From the NCBI GenBank assembly GCA_963786445.1, contig CAWAZU010000026.1:124001-188000 (forward strand): a stretch of 64,000 nucleotides of DNA, given 5' to 3'. The translations under genes and the position numbers were made by a program. This document shows positions 1-9,333 of this stretch, piece by piece. The notes beneath the pieces are model-generated. The model had not been told where the DNA came from. It ran no database searches and saw nothing but the letters and a program-made list of their open reading frames with translations. The stretch is from JAFKFJ01 sp963786445 (GTDB lineage: Bacteria; Pseudomonadota; Alphaproteobacteria; Acetobacterales; Acetobacteraceae). Each line of letters begins with the position of its first letter. Position 1 is the stretch's first letter.

Positions 1-254
1 GCGCCTTCGTCAACCCGTTCAACCGGGCATTGCAGGCGGGCGGGGCGGTGACGCAGTACCTCGATCCGGCGCACAGTCGCGGCGCGCAGTTGCTTGACGC
101 CATCATCAACAACCAGGCGCAGATCATCGCCTATGTCGACGACTACAAGTTCATGATGCTGACCACGCTGCCGGCGCTGCTGCTGGTGTTTTTGATGCGC
201 CGGCCGGGCGCGGCGCCGAAGGCCGCGGAGGGACACGCGGCGGTGATGGACTGA
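1..254 (+). CDS. DHA2-type MFS drug exporter, C-terminal end (partial)
   Basis: The window opens inside this gene; the readable frame begins at base 3 and ends at a TGA at 252-254. The 83 visible residues have a basic, polar stretch with an ISO-like element 'NNQAQIIAYVDDYK', then one hydrophobic helix (FMMLTTLPALLLVFLMRR) and a short charged tail. This is how the 14-helix EmrB/QacA (DHA2) proton-driven exporters end, with the last transmembrane helix followed by an Arg-Arg stop-transfer and a disordered tail. The family call rests on this short piece, so the substrate cannot be inferred. It would act in the inner membrane. No downstream partner gene is present: the next gene is on the opposite strand, and a REP-like element follows directly. 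Confidence 0.6.
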   Translation, partial: AFVNPFNRALQAGGAVTQYLDPAHSRGAQLLDAIINNQAQIIAYVDDYKFMMLTTLPALLLVFLMRRPGAAPKAAEGHAAVMD

Positions 255-263
255 CGCACGACT

Positions 264-360
264 GCGTCGTAGGGCGGAAAAGCGCAGCGTAGTCCGCCAT
301 CTTCGCGGGCGCGCGGATCGAAAGCAGCGGAATGCGCTGCGCTTTTCCGCCCTACGACGC
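264..360. repeat. REP-like inverted repeat, two 26-bp arms
   Basis: Bases 264-289 and 335-360 are exact reverse complements over 26 bp, containing the core TAGGGCGGAAAAGCGCAGCG. Each arm also starts a smaller imperfect hairpin of its own, for example GGCGGA at 274-279 pairing with TCCGCC at 293-298. Two head-to-head copies of a short GC-rich palindrome between convergent genes is the classic layout of REP/BIME elements. The right arm overlaps the last codons and the TAG stop of the adenine deaminase gene. The element could also act as a bidirectional terminator between the two converging genes. Confidence 0.75.
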
Positions 361-2151
361 TTCCTCCATCAACGGCAGGATCTCCATCTGCGGCACTGTG
401 ACGATCCCCTTGTCGGTCAGCCGGATTTCAGGGATCACCGAGAGCGGGATCAGGTTGAACCCCATGAACGGCAGGCGGCAGCCGAGCGCGCGCCATGCCT
501 GCTTCAACGCTGCCGTCGCCGCCGCCACCTCGGGCGCGCGCTGGTCCGACAGCAGCCCCGCGATCGGCAGCGGCACCGCGGCCAACACCGCGCCGTCGCG
601 CACCACGGCGACACCGCCCTGGTGGCGCTTCACCTCGGCGAGTGCCGTCTGCATGTCCGCCTCGGTGCGGCCGGCGACGATGACGTTGTGCGCGTCGTGG
701 CCGACGCTGCTGGCGACCGCGCCCGCCGTCAGCCCGAAATCTTTCAGCAACCCGTGCGCGACCGCGCCGCCGTGCCCGTGCCGCTCGATGACCGCGACGA
801 AGCACAGCCCGTGCCGATCCAGATGCGTCGCCCAGTCCTTTGCCGCATCGAGCACGATCGTGTCGTGATACAGGATGATCCCCGGCACCTGCGCGCGGAT
901 TGCATGCACGCGCACTTTTCCACGCGGCAACGCCGGCGTCAGTCGCACGGACTCGGGAACATGCATCGTGCGGTACGCCGCCGCCGGATAGCGGTAGCGC
1001 GCCGCTGACAACTGCGCCTCCAGCACCGGCGTGATGCGCCGGTCGCGCACGACCAGTTCGCCGCCATACCACGTCGCCTGCGGCTGCAACGCGTCGTCGA
1101 GCAGCACCAGGTCGGCGCGCCGCCCGCCGCCAAAACCGCCGATCTCGCCGTCCATCGCGTAGCGCGTCGCCGGATGCAGCGAGCCCATGCTCCACGCCTG
1201 TTCGCGCGTCATGCCGGCGCGCACCGCCTGCCGCACCACCCAGTCCTGGCCAAAGAGAAACAGGTCGTCGGCGTCGCGGTCGTCGGTGCAGACGCAGATG
1301 CGTTTCGGGCTGGCGCCGAGTTCCGTCACCGCGCGGATCGCTTCCGGCAGGCTGTGCCACGGCGTCGTCGGCGGGCCGCCGCGCAAAAAGATCCAAAGCC
1401 CTGCCTCCAGCAGATCGTCGGCAATGTCGCGGTCGATCGCCTCGTGCGTGTCGGTGACGCCGCTCGCGGCATAGGCGGCGACGAAGTCCCGGCCGTAGAT
1501 GTGCCCGCTCACCGGCCGCCCGCGCCGCAGTGCCGCCGCGAGGATCGCATGGCTGCGTTCGTCGCCCCGGCAGACCTGCACGAAATCCATCTTCTCGCCG
1601 AGCGCCACCGCTTCCGGCCAGGCGTCGAAAATGGCGCCGATCTTGTCCGCCGTCAGGTCGCCGCCCGCGGTCTCGAACGCCGCCGAGGTCGCCGGCACCG
1701 TGCTCGGGATGGTCAGAAAAATGTTGAGCGGGGCTGCGCGCGCGTCCTCCAGCATCCATTCGATGCCGGCGCGGTCGCAGACATTGCCGATCTCGTGGCT
1801 GTCGCAGAAAATCGTCGTGGTGCCGTTGCGCAGCGCCGCCTCGGCATAGGCGCAGGCGGTCATCATGCTGCTCTCGATGTGCAGATGCGGATCGACCAGG
1901 CCGGGGGCGAGGATCGCGCCGGCGCCGTCGAAGAACGCGGCCCCGCTGTCGCGCTTGCAGGTGCCGGCGGGCCGCACCGCGGCGATGCGCCCGCCGGCGA
2001 TCCACACTTCGCGCGCCTCGGCGATGCGCTCGCTGTAGGTGGAAAGCGTGCGCACGCCGGTGATGACGTGCTCCGGCGCCACCCGCCCCGCGGCGACATC
2101 GGCGAGGCGGCGGGTCATGCTGTGCAGGGGGGCGACGGAAAAGCGGTTCAT
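352..2151 (-). CDS. ade: Adenine deaminase
   Basis: This 599-residue protein matches the AdeC family in length and motifs; the family converts adenine to hypoxanthine and ammonia in purine salvage. The metal-binding motif of the amidohydrolase barrel is at residues 87-95 (DPHLHIESS). It is followed by the family signature FCDSHEIGNVCD, a HIYGRDF segment and the C-terminal adenine deaminase domain with SVGHDAHNVIVAG. I chose the ATG at 2149-2151 because AGGAAAAT lies just upstream; an internal ATG at 2118 is possible. The gene is divergent from alr, with only 84 bp between the starts, so the two promoters share that gap. The stop codon lies inside a REP-like repeat. The frame is intact. Confidence 0.93.
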   Translation of the reverse strand: MNRFSVAPLHSMTRRLADVAAGRVAPEHVITGVRTLSTYSERIAEAREVWIAGGRIAAVRPAGTCKRDSGAAFFDGAGAILAPGLVDPHLHIESSMMTACAYAEAALRNGTTTIFCDSHEIGNVCDRAGIEWMLEDARAAPLNIFLTIPSTVPATSAAFETAGGDLTADKIGAIFDAWPEAVALGEKMDFVQVCRGDERSHAILAAALRRGRPVSGHIYGRDFVAAYAASGVTDTHEAIDRDIADDLLEAGLWIFLRGGPPTTPWHSLPEAIRAVTELGASPKRICVCTDDRDADDLFLFGQDWVVRQAVRAGMTREQAWSMGSLHPATRYAMDGEIGGFGGGRRADLVLLDDALQPQATWYGGELVVRDRRITPVLEAQLSAARYRYPAAAYRTMHVPESVRLTPALPRGKVRVHAIRAQVPGIILYHDTIVLDAAKDWATHLDRHGLCFVAVIERHGHGGAVAHGLLKDFGLTAGAVASSVGHDAHNVIVAGRTEADMQTALAEVKRHQGGVAVVRDGAVLAAVPLPIAGLLSDQRAPEVAAATAALKQAWRALGCRLPFMGFNLIPLSVIPEIRLTDKGIVTVPQMEILPLMEEAS

Positions 2152-2235
2152 GGCGGATTTTCCTGCGGCGGCGCGGGGCGGCAACGCTAGCATGCGGCCT
2201 TCATAGCAGAGCAACTCTCGCGTCCGGGTGACAGG

Positions 2236-3333
2236 ATGGGGGCAATCCAGCGTGCGGAGACGGGTGCGGCGAGCGGCGTCGCCGTGCTGACCGTCGATCT
2301 CGGTGCCATCGTGGCGAACTGGCGCAGGCTGGCCGAGCTTGCCCAGCCGGCGCGCTGCGCCGCGGTGGTGAAAGCCGACGCCTACGGGCTCGGGCTGGCG
2401 AGCGTCGCCCCGGCGCTGGCCGCCGCCGGCTGCCGGGAATTCTTCGTGGCCCATCTCGCCGAGGGGATCGCGCTGCGCCGCGTGCTCGGCGGCGGCCCGG
2501 AAATCCAGGTGCTGCACGGCCCCGCCCCGGGCAGCGAAGCCGCGTTCGCCGCGAACGCGCTGATCCCGGTGCTGAACAGCGCGGCGCAGGCCGAGGCGTG
2601 GGCGGCCAACGCCGCCGCGCTGCCCGCCAGCCTGCAACTCGATACCGGCATGGCGCGGCTCGGCGTGCCGCAATCCGAGGCCGCGGCGCTCGCCGCGCTG
2701 GCCGGCCTCGACGTGCGGCTGGTGCTGAGCCACCTCGCCTGCGCCGATGCGCCGGCGCATCCGGCCAACGCCGCGCAGCTGGCCGCCTTTTGCGAGCTGC
2801 GCAAGCTGTGGCCGCAGGCCGAGGCGAGCCTCGCCGCCTCGTTCGGCATTTTCCTCGGCCCCGCCTACCATTTTGATCTCGTGCGGCCGGGGGCGGCGCT
2901 CTACGGCATCGCGCCGACCGCGGGGCCGAACCCGATGCGCGCGGTGGTGCGGCTCCAGGCTCCGGTGCTGCAGACGCGCGACCTGCCGGCCGGCGCCGGC
3001 GTCGGCTACGGCCACACCTGGCACGCGACGGCGCCTGCGCGCGTCGCCACGCTCGGCATCGGCTATGCCGACGGGCTGCCGCGCAGCCTCTCCAACCGCG
3101 GCGCCGCCTGGCTCGGCGAGCGGCGCCTGCCGATCGTCGGGCGCGTGTCGATGGACAGCATCACCGTCGATGCCTCCGCCGTGCCGGCCGGTGCGCTGGC
3201 GCCGGGCACGCTGCTCGACCTGATCGGGCCGCATTGCGACGTGGACGCGCTGGCGGAAGCGGCCGGCAGCACCGGCTACGAACTGCTCACGCGCCTCGGC
3301 GACCGTTTTCTTCGCCGCCATCTCCCGCCGTGA
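2236..3333 (+). CDS. alr: Alanine racemase
   Basis: This is a 365-residue PLP-dependent enzyme that interconverts L- and D-alanine for peptidoglycan. The pyridoxal-binding lysine lies in AVVKADAYGLG (Lys46). The catalytic tyrosine region is GVGYGHTW, and the C-terminal beta domain has GRVSMDSITVD and the typical ending TGYELLTRLGDR. Length and motif order are normal for Alr. It starts at ATG 2236; the first 15 residues are not conserved in the family, so a start nearer VAVLTVDL is possible. It is divergent from adenine deaminase and converges on the glycosyltransferase gene with only a 3-bp gap, leaving no room for an ordinary terminator. Two further amino acid racemases of other families occur later in the window. 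Confidence 0.94.
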   Translation: MGAIQRAETGAASGVAVLTVDLGAIVANWRRLAELAQPARCAAVVKADAYGLGLASVAPALAAAGCREFFVAHLAEGIALRRVLGGGPEIQVLHGPAPGSEAAFAANALIPVLNSAAQAEAWAANAAALPASLQLDTGMARLGVPQSEAAALAALAGLDVRLVLSHLACADAPAHPANAAQLAAFCELRKLWPQAEASLAASFGIFLGPAYHFDLVRPGAALYGIAPTAGPNPMRAVVRLQAPVLQTRDLPAGAGVGYGHTWHATAPARVATLGIGYADGLPRSLSNRGAAWLGERRLPIVGRVSMDSITVDASAVPAGALAPGTLLDLIGPHCDVDALAEAAGSTGYELLTRLGDRFLRRHLPP

Positions 3334-3336
3334 GCC

Positions 3337-5128
3337 TCACAGCGCGCCGGTGTCGGCGAGCCAGTGCCGCAGCTCCGCCGGATCGACGCGCATGTCGCGG
3401 TTGGCGTGCGCGTTGCGCTCGGGCAGCGGCCAGGCGGGATCGTTGAACTCCGCCGCGTCCGAGGCGCCGTCGCGCGCCACCAGCGAGGCATAGTCCAGGC
3501 CCAGCGCGGCGGCGGCGATCGCATAGGCCCAGGTGCCGTAGTGCGGATGGAACACTTCCAGCACGTGCGTGCCGGGTGCGGCGAACAGAATGTTGGCCAG
3601 CCCGGCGCCGTGCGGCGCGACCACGTGCGTGGCATCGCGGAACGCCGCGATCTGCTCGGCAAAGGCGAGCCGGCCGGGAACGATCGTGGCGAAGCCGAGC
3701 GGCGCCAGCATCGCCTCGATCTCCGCATGGTTGGCGATGCGGCGCACGGGGGCGTCGGCGCGCGAGACCAGCAGGCGGCGCGGCATCTGGCGCGGCGCGA
3801 GCTCGAACAGCGCGCGCACGCTCGCCACTGCCCAGGACGCGCCCCAGTGTGCCGGGTGCAGCAGGTGCCGGCAGGTGGAGGCGACGAACAGCCGCCGCAC
3901 GCGCAGCCGTGCCGGGGCGTCGGTCGCGCGCCATCCGCCCACGCCGATCCGCGCCACCGTGTCGCGCTGGTACTCGGTGCGCAGTGCCGGCCCGATCGCG
4001 GTCGCCGCCGACAGATCGACGCCGGCGCGGCGATACAGCAGCAGCCGGGACGCATGGTCGAACAGGAAATGGCAGAGATTCGGCGCGGGAAACTCGTCGT
4101 TGACCAGCACGGCCACATCGAGCGTGACCGTCGGCGGCGGCCGTCCGGCACGCGTCAGCTCGGCGAAGCGGCGCGCCAGCAGCGTCGGCACGCGGCCGAC
4201 CGACAGCTCGGTCTGGATCGCGCGCCCGGCGCTGAACACGGCGACCGTGTCGTCGGCGACCAGCACCTCGGCGTCCGCGAGTTCGGCGATGCTGACCGCG
4301 TCACGCTGCCGCGGTTCCAGCAGCTCGCGCAGCCCGTTCGGCACGCCGTTGCCGTAGCGCCGCCACTGCAGTTTCGGGCGCTCCTCGCGCGGGAACAGGG
4401 TCTGCGTCGGCCAGGACACGGTCGGCGCGGGCGCGACCAGCGGGCCGGCGGCGGCGAGCAGCCCGGCCAGCTCCGCCGGCGCGACCACCGGCGCGTGCGG
4501 GCAGAGCGCGCGCTGGCGCACCGCCAGCTCGGCCGCGTCGCGCAGCCGGCCGGCGTCGCGAAACCCCTTGAGCAGCCGGGCGTACGGCTCACGCGAGACG
4601 TGCGCCGCCGGCTCGATCTGCACCGCCAGCGCCGCCAGCAGCCGCTCGGCGTCCGGCCGGTCGAGCCGCGCATAGACCGCACTCATGCGGAAATACACCC
4701 AGGTACTGGCCGATCGGGCGGAGGCAGGGCCACACCGATTCGAACAGCGCCGCCGAGCCTGCCCAGTCCTGCGTCCGCTCCCGCCGTTCCAGCGCCGCGA
4801 GCAAGGCGTCGCCCTGCTCCGCGGCGGCCACGACGGCGGCGGCCTCGGCCTCGGCCGGCGCGGCGGCGGGGACGCCCATCTGCGCGGCCAAGCCCTGCAG
4901 CAGCGAGGCGACGTGATCGCGGCGCAGGGTGCGAAATGCCTCCGCGGCCACCGCGGGCAGCCGGTCATCGGCGAACGGCGGCAGGCGGTAGAACACGCTC
5001 TCGAACAGCGCCACGGCCTGCGCCGCCGCGGCGTCGGAGCCGTCGAGCGAGAGCGCCTCGACCTGGTCGCGCAGTGCGCGGGCCGGCGCGCGGTCGGCCA
5101 GCACGGTCGCGACCAGCGCCGCGTCCAT
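3337..5128 (-). CDS. Glycosyltransferase family 61 protein (one frameshift)
   Basis: The C-terminal half is a GT61 (DUF563) glycosyltransferase with FLFDHASRLLLY, the conserved VAPHGAGLANILFAAPG and a HPHYGTWAY segment near the end. This family transfers sugars to glycans or proteins. The N-terminal half is Ala-rich and probably helical (FESVFYRLPPFADD, EQGDALLAALERRERTQDW), like the repeat regions found ahead of other alphaproteobacterial GT61 domains. The ATG at 5126-5128 is separated by one base from the pheT stop (TGACATG), so the gene probably ends the rpmI-rplT-pheST operon. The frame breaks near 4,700: one frame reads RPIGQYLGV, and another resumes at YFRMSAVYARLDRPDAERL. The acceptor and donor cannot be predicted. 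Confidence 0.75.
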
Positions 5129-5129
5129 G

Positions 5130-7593
5130 TCAGCGCAGCCGGCCGCCGGTCGCCTTCGCGACGGAGGCCGCGATTCTGGCGCACAGCGCCTCGATCTCGG
5201 CGTCGGTGAGCGTGCGCTCGCGCGGTTGCAGCACGACCTCCACCCCGAGCGATTTTTCGCCTGTCGCCAGCTGCCCGCCGGCATAGAGGTCGAACAGCGA
5301 CGCCGCCAGGATCAGCGTCCGCTCCGCGCCCCTGACCGCGCGCAGCACCGCCTCGGCCGGCACGTCCTCGGCCACCACGAAGGCGAAGTCGCGGCGCACC
5401 GGCATGAACGAAGGCAGGTCGGGCGGCGCTTTGCGGCGGCGCTTGGGATCGGGGATGGCATCGAGGAAAATCTCGAACGCGACCGCCGGGCCGGGCAGTT
5501 CCAGGGCCGCCAGCACGCGCGGATGCAGCGTCGCCGAACGTCGCCAGCGCCAGCTTCGGCCCCTGCCGCACCACGCCGGACTGGCCGGGATGATAGAAGC
5601 CGGGCGCGTCGGCGGTGACGCTCAGCGCCTCCATCGGCACGCCGAGCGCCGCCAGCGCCGCCCACACATCCGCTTTTGCGTCAAAAGCGTCGCACGGGCG
5701 GGCTGGTGCAATCCAGCTCCGCGGGGTTGTACCCGTCCGCAGCCCTGCGGCAAAACGCGGGTTGCGCCTCGGGTGCTACCCCGTGGAACGCAGGGCCGAC
5801 CTCGAACAGCGCCAGGTCCGGCCAGCCGCGCGCGGCGTTGCGCCGGGCCGCCAGCGCCAGGGTCGCGACCGGAGTGGGGCGGAGCTGGTCGAGGTCGGCG
5901 GCGATCGGGTTGGCCAGCCGCAGCGCCGGGTCGGCGGGAGCCGAACAGCGCCGCCTGCGCGCTTGCCATGAAGCTGAAGGTGACGCACTCGACCAGCCCC
6001 CGTGCGGCCAGCACCCGCCGCGCCAGTGCCGTCCGCGCCTGGCGCGGCGTCAGCGTCGGCTGCGGCACCGGGCCGGGGACGGACATCGAGACCGGCGGCA
6101 CCGCATCCAGGCCGCGCAGCCGCAGCACCTCCTCCACCAGATCGGCCTCCGGCTCGGCCAGCGCGCGGCCTGCGGCGACGGCGGCGAGGTCCAGGCCCGG
6201 CGCCGGGTCGAGCGGGGTCGCGGCGGCGATGTCGTTGCGCCAGGACGGGACGTTCACCGTCACCCGCCCGGCATCGCGCGCGGCCACGGTGAAGCCGAGA
6301 CGCTCCAGCGACGCCACCGCCTCGTCCGCCGGCACGTCCAGGCCGCCCAGGCCGGCGAGGCGGGCGAAGCGCAGGCTGGCGTTGCGCTGCCAATGCGGTT
6401 CGGCGCCGGCGGATACGATCTCGCTCGCCGCGCCGCCGCAGAGGTCGAGGATCAGGCGCGTCGCGGCCTCGATCGCGGCGGGCATCAGCGCGGGGTCGAT
6501 GCCGCGCTCGAAACGCTGCCGCGCGTCGGACGTGACCTGATGGCGCCGCCCGGTCAGCGCCACGCGCACCGGATCGAACAGCGCGCATTCGATGAACACC
6601 GTGCGCGTCGCCTCGTCGCAGCCGGTCGCCTCGCCGCCGATCACGCCGGCCATCGACTGCACGCCGGCCGCGTCGGCGATCACGCAATCCTCCGGCGCGA
6701 CGGTGTAGTCCTTGCCGTTCAGCGCGCGGAACGTCTCGCCCGCGCCGGCGCCGCAGGGTCAGCACGTCGCCGGCAACCTTGTCGGCGTCGAACACGTGCA
6801 GCGGCCGGCCGAGATCGAAGGTGAAGAAATTCGTCACGTCGACCAGCGCATTGATCGGCCGCAGCCCGATCGCGGTCAGCCGGTCCTGCAGCCAGCTCGG
6901 GCTGGCGCCGTTGCGCGCGATGCGCAGCGTGCGGCCGAGCATCCAACGGGCAGGCCTCCGGCATCGTCGATCGCCCAGTGCAGCGGACTCGCGAAAGCTG
7001 CCGGCACGGCGGGCGCCGACCACGGCTTCAGCGTGCCGATCCCGGCGGCGGCCAGGTCGCGCGCGACGCCGCGCACCGACAGCGCATCGCCGCGATTGGG
7101 CGTGACGCTGATGTCGATCACCGGATCGTCGAGCCCGGCCCAGCGCGCGTAGGGCACGCCAACCGGCGCATCGTCGGGAAGCTCGACGATGCCGGCGTGG
7201 TCGTCGCCCAGGCCCATTTCGCGCGCGGAGAGCAGCATGCCGGCGCTCTGCACGCCGCGGATTTCTCCGACCTTCAAGGTGATGCCGGTGCCCGGAATGA
7301 AGCTGCCGGGCGCGGCGAACACGCCCTTCATGCCGGTGCGCGCGTTCGGCGCGCCGCAGACGACGGAGACCGACTCGCCGTCGCCGGTATCGACCATGCA
7401 GACGCGCAGCCGGTCGGCATTCGGGTGCGGCACCGCCTCGATCACGCGCGCGATGCGGAACGGCGCCAGCGCGGCGCCGCGATCCTCGCACGCCTTCCAG
7501 TTCAAGGCCGATGCGGGTCAGCGTGTCGGTGATCGCGTCGAGCGAGGCGTCGGTGTCGAGATGTTCGTGCAGCCAGGAGAGGGTGAACTTCAT
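5130..7593 (-). CDS. pheT: Phenylalanyl-tRNA synthetase beta subunit (six frame breaks)
   Basis: This is the beta chain of the alpha2-beta2 enzyme that charges tRNA-Phe. The start (MKFTLSWLHEHL) is typical. The tRNA-binding OB fold (HPNADRLRVCMVDTG), the B5 and B3/4 regions (VDVTNFFTFDLGRPLH, VQSMAGVIGG, RQRFERGIDP), and the C-terminal anticodon-binding FDX-ACB domain (PSFMPVRRDFAFVV) are all present and in order. They lie in different frames. Switches are needed near 7490, 6948, 6754, 5938, 5760 and 5536, and after correction the protein is continuous and full length. An essential single-copy gene is unlikely to carry six real frameshifts, so I read these as sequence errors. The start follows the pheS stop by 3 bp. 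Confidence 0.9.
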
Positions 7594-7596
7594 CGC

Positions 7597-8673
7597 TCAC
7601 ACCCCCTCGTGCAGCATCGCCGGTGCCAGCGGCGATGATCCGTAGTGACGCAGCCAGCGGATGTCGCTGTCGTAGAACGGGCGCAGATCGGGGATGCCGT
7701 GCTTGAGCATGGTCACGCGCTCCACGCCCATGCCGAAGGCGAACCCCTGCCACTCGCGCGGGTCGATGCCGCAATTCGCCAGCACTTTCGGATGCACCAT
7801 GCCGCTGCCGAGAATCTCCAGCCAGTCGCCGCCGCCGCCCAATTCGCCGGTGCGGCGGTTCCAGCCGATATCGACTTCCATGCTCGGCTCGGTGAACGGG
7901 AAATAGCTGGCGCGGAAACGCACCGGCAGCGTGGCGATGCCGAAGAAACGTGCGCAGGAAGTCGATCAGGCAGCCTTTCAGATGGCCGAGCGTGAGGTCG
8001 CGGTCGATCACCAGCCCCTCGAACTGGTGGAACATCGGGGTGTGCGTCGCGTCGTGGTCGGCGCGATAGGTGCGGCCGATGACGATCGACGCGGATCGGC
8101 GGGGGCTGGCGCAGCATGGTGCGCACCTGCACCGGCGAGGTGTGCGTGCGCAGCACCGGCGGCGGCGCGTCGGGCGAGGCGGGCGGGAGATAGAACGTGT
8201 CGTGGTCGGCGCGCGCCGGATGATGCGCCGGGATATTCAGCGCGCCGAAATTGTGCCAGTCGCTTTCGATATCCGGACCCTCGGCGATCGCGAAGCCCAT
8301 GGCGCCGAAAATCGCCGCCATTTCCTCCATGGTGCGGCTGATCGGATGGATCAGCCCGGCCGCGACGCGGGCGCGGCGGCAGCGTCGGGTCGATGCGCTC
8401 GGCGGCGAGGCGCGCATGCGAGTTCGGCTTCCTCCAGTTCGCGCCCTGCGGGCTTCGATCAGCGCCGCAGCGCGTCTTTCAGCCGGTTCAGCGCCGCGCC
8501 GCGCTCGCGCCGCTGCTCGGCGGGCACGCTGCCGAGTTGCTTGAGCAGCGCGGTGAGCGTGCCGCTCTTGCCGAGCACGCCGACGCGCACCGCGTCCCAG
8601 GCGCGCAGATCGGCCGCCGCGGCGCAGTGCCGCCGTCGGTTTCGCTGATCAGGGCTTGCAGATCGTCGCTCAT
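7597..8673 (-). CDS. pheS: Phenylalanyl-tRNA synthetase alpha subunit (several frame breaks)
   Basis: This is the catalytic alpha chain of PheRS. The ATG at 8671-8673 gives MSDDLQALISE, the usual N-terminus. The class II motifs can be followed through three frames: GLIHPISRTMEEMAAIF, THTSPVQVRTM, TPMFHQFEGLVID, and the motif 3 region GFAFGMGVERVTML near the end. Switches are needed around 8615, 8465, 8445, 8415, 8370, 8087 and 7945. The one near 8087 looks like a single extra G in a GTC-ATC-GTC run. After correction the length fits the family. It precedes pheT in the normal order and follows a strong hairpin that separates it from rplT. Confidence 0.9.
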
Positions 8674-8693
8674 GGTCCGGGTCCGTGCATGCA

Positions 8694-8726
8694 AAAGGGC
8701 TGCCCCCTGGCGCCGGGCAGCCCTTT
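8694..8726 (-). terminator. Hairpin between rplT and pheS (terminator or attenuator)
   Basis: AAAGGGCTGCCC (8694-8705) pairs perfectly with GGGCAGCCCTTT (8715-8726) across a 9-base loop. On the minus strand the stem is followed by TTTT and then the pheS start 20 bp later, so it has the form of an intrinsic terminator. Position suggests it ends or tunes ribosomal protein transcription before pheST. I see no upstream leader peptide rich in Phe codons, so a PheM-style attenuator is not supported. Confidence 0.75.
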
Positions 8727-8759
8727 GCGGTTCGATCGCGCGCGCCTTCGGGCGGCGGA

Positions 8760-9117
8760 TCAGGCCAGGGCGGCCTGCACCTTCTTGACGATCTCGCCGA
8801 AGCTTGCCGGATCGTCGTAGGCGATGGCCGCCAGCACTTTGCGGTCCATCTCGATCCCGGCGCTCTTCAGCCCGTCGATAAATTGCGAGTAGGTCATGCC
8901 ATGCTCGCGCACCGCGGCGTTGATGCGCTGGATCCAGAGCGCCGCGGAAATCGCGCTTCTTCGTCCGCCGGTCGCGATAGGCGTATTGCAGCGACTTCTC
9001 CAGCCGCTCCAGCGCGATGCGGTAGTTGGTCGATGAGCGGCCGAAGAAGCCCTTGGACTGCTCAAGGACCTTCTTGTGGCGGGCGTGCGTGGTGACGCCG
9101 CGCTTGACCCGTGCCAT
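8760..9117 (-). CDS. rplT: 50S ribosomal protein L20 (one-base insertion)
   Basis: The N-terminus MARVKRGVTTHARHKKVL is unmistakable L20, the 23S rRNA-binding assembly protein of the large subunit. The frame runs to RRTKKRDFR, is broken near 8941, and resumes as ALWIQRINAAVREHG through to the normal C-terminus. The span is 358 bases. Removing one G from the GGCGCTC run restores a 118-residue protein, the usual L20 length. Because L20 is essential, this is almost certainly a sequencing insertion. rpmI ends 12 bp upstream, giving the standard L35-L20 pair. In many bacteria L20 represses its own operon through the mRNA leader; I did not find a clear mimic here. Confidence 0.95.
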
Positions 9118-9129
9118 GTGCCTCTCTCC

Positions 9130-9333
9130 TCAACCGAGCCCGTACGGCGCCCACTGCTTGACGGTGATGGCGTCCTGCGGCGTGAGCGTCTGATGGCGGC
9201 GGTTCGTCCGCTTCATCTTCTGCGGGCGGTTGATCAGGCCGTGGCGCTTCTTGCCCGGGCCGGCGAGCACTTTGCCGGTGGCGGTGATCTTGAAACGCTT
9301 CTTGACCGACGACTTGGTCTTCAGCTTGGGCAT
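9130..9333 (-). CDS. rpmI: 50S ribosomal protein L35
   Basis: This intact 67-residue basic protein begins MPKLKTKSSVKKRFKIT and contains the family block GKKRHGLINRPQKMKR. It is a large-subunit ribosomal protein and is first in the rpmI-rplT-pheS-pheT cluster. An AGGAG-like element (GAAGGAGACC on the coding strand) precedes the ATG. infC, which often precedes rpmI, is not adjacent; a HicB-like antitoxin gene lies upstream instead. The 141 bp between them hold GC-rich repeats such as GCGCGC-GACAG-GCGCGC, but no feature I can name. Confidence 0.96.
   Translation of the reverse strand: MPKLKTKSSVKKRFKITATGKVLAGPGKKRHGLINRPQKMKRTNRRHQTLTPQDAITVKQWAPYGLG

Noticed and set aside
428..2005. Very long Arg/Ala-rich open frame on the minus strand inside adenine deaminase
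   Set aside because: It is a shifted frame of a high-GC gene, with no family motifs and Arg-rich composition typical of out-of-frame translation.
1174..2190. Long plus-strand open frame opposite adenine deaminase
   Set aside because: Composition (His/Arg/Gly-rich) and lack of any conserved block mark it as an antisense artefact of high GC content.
2152..3321. Open frame on the minus strand running through alr into the ade start
   Set aside because: It is antisense to a well-supported alr and only extends the real ade frame upstream; no motif supports a longer adenine deaminase.
5130..8673. pheS and pheT as genuine pseudogenes
   Set aside because: All domains are present in order, and an organism cannot lose PheRS; scattered single-base breaks fit sequence error better.
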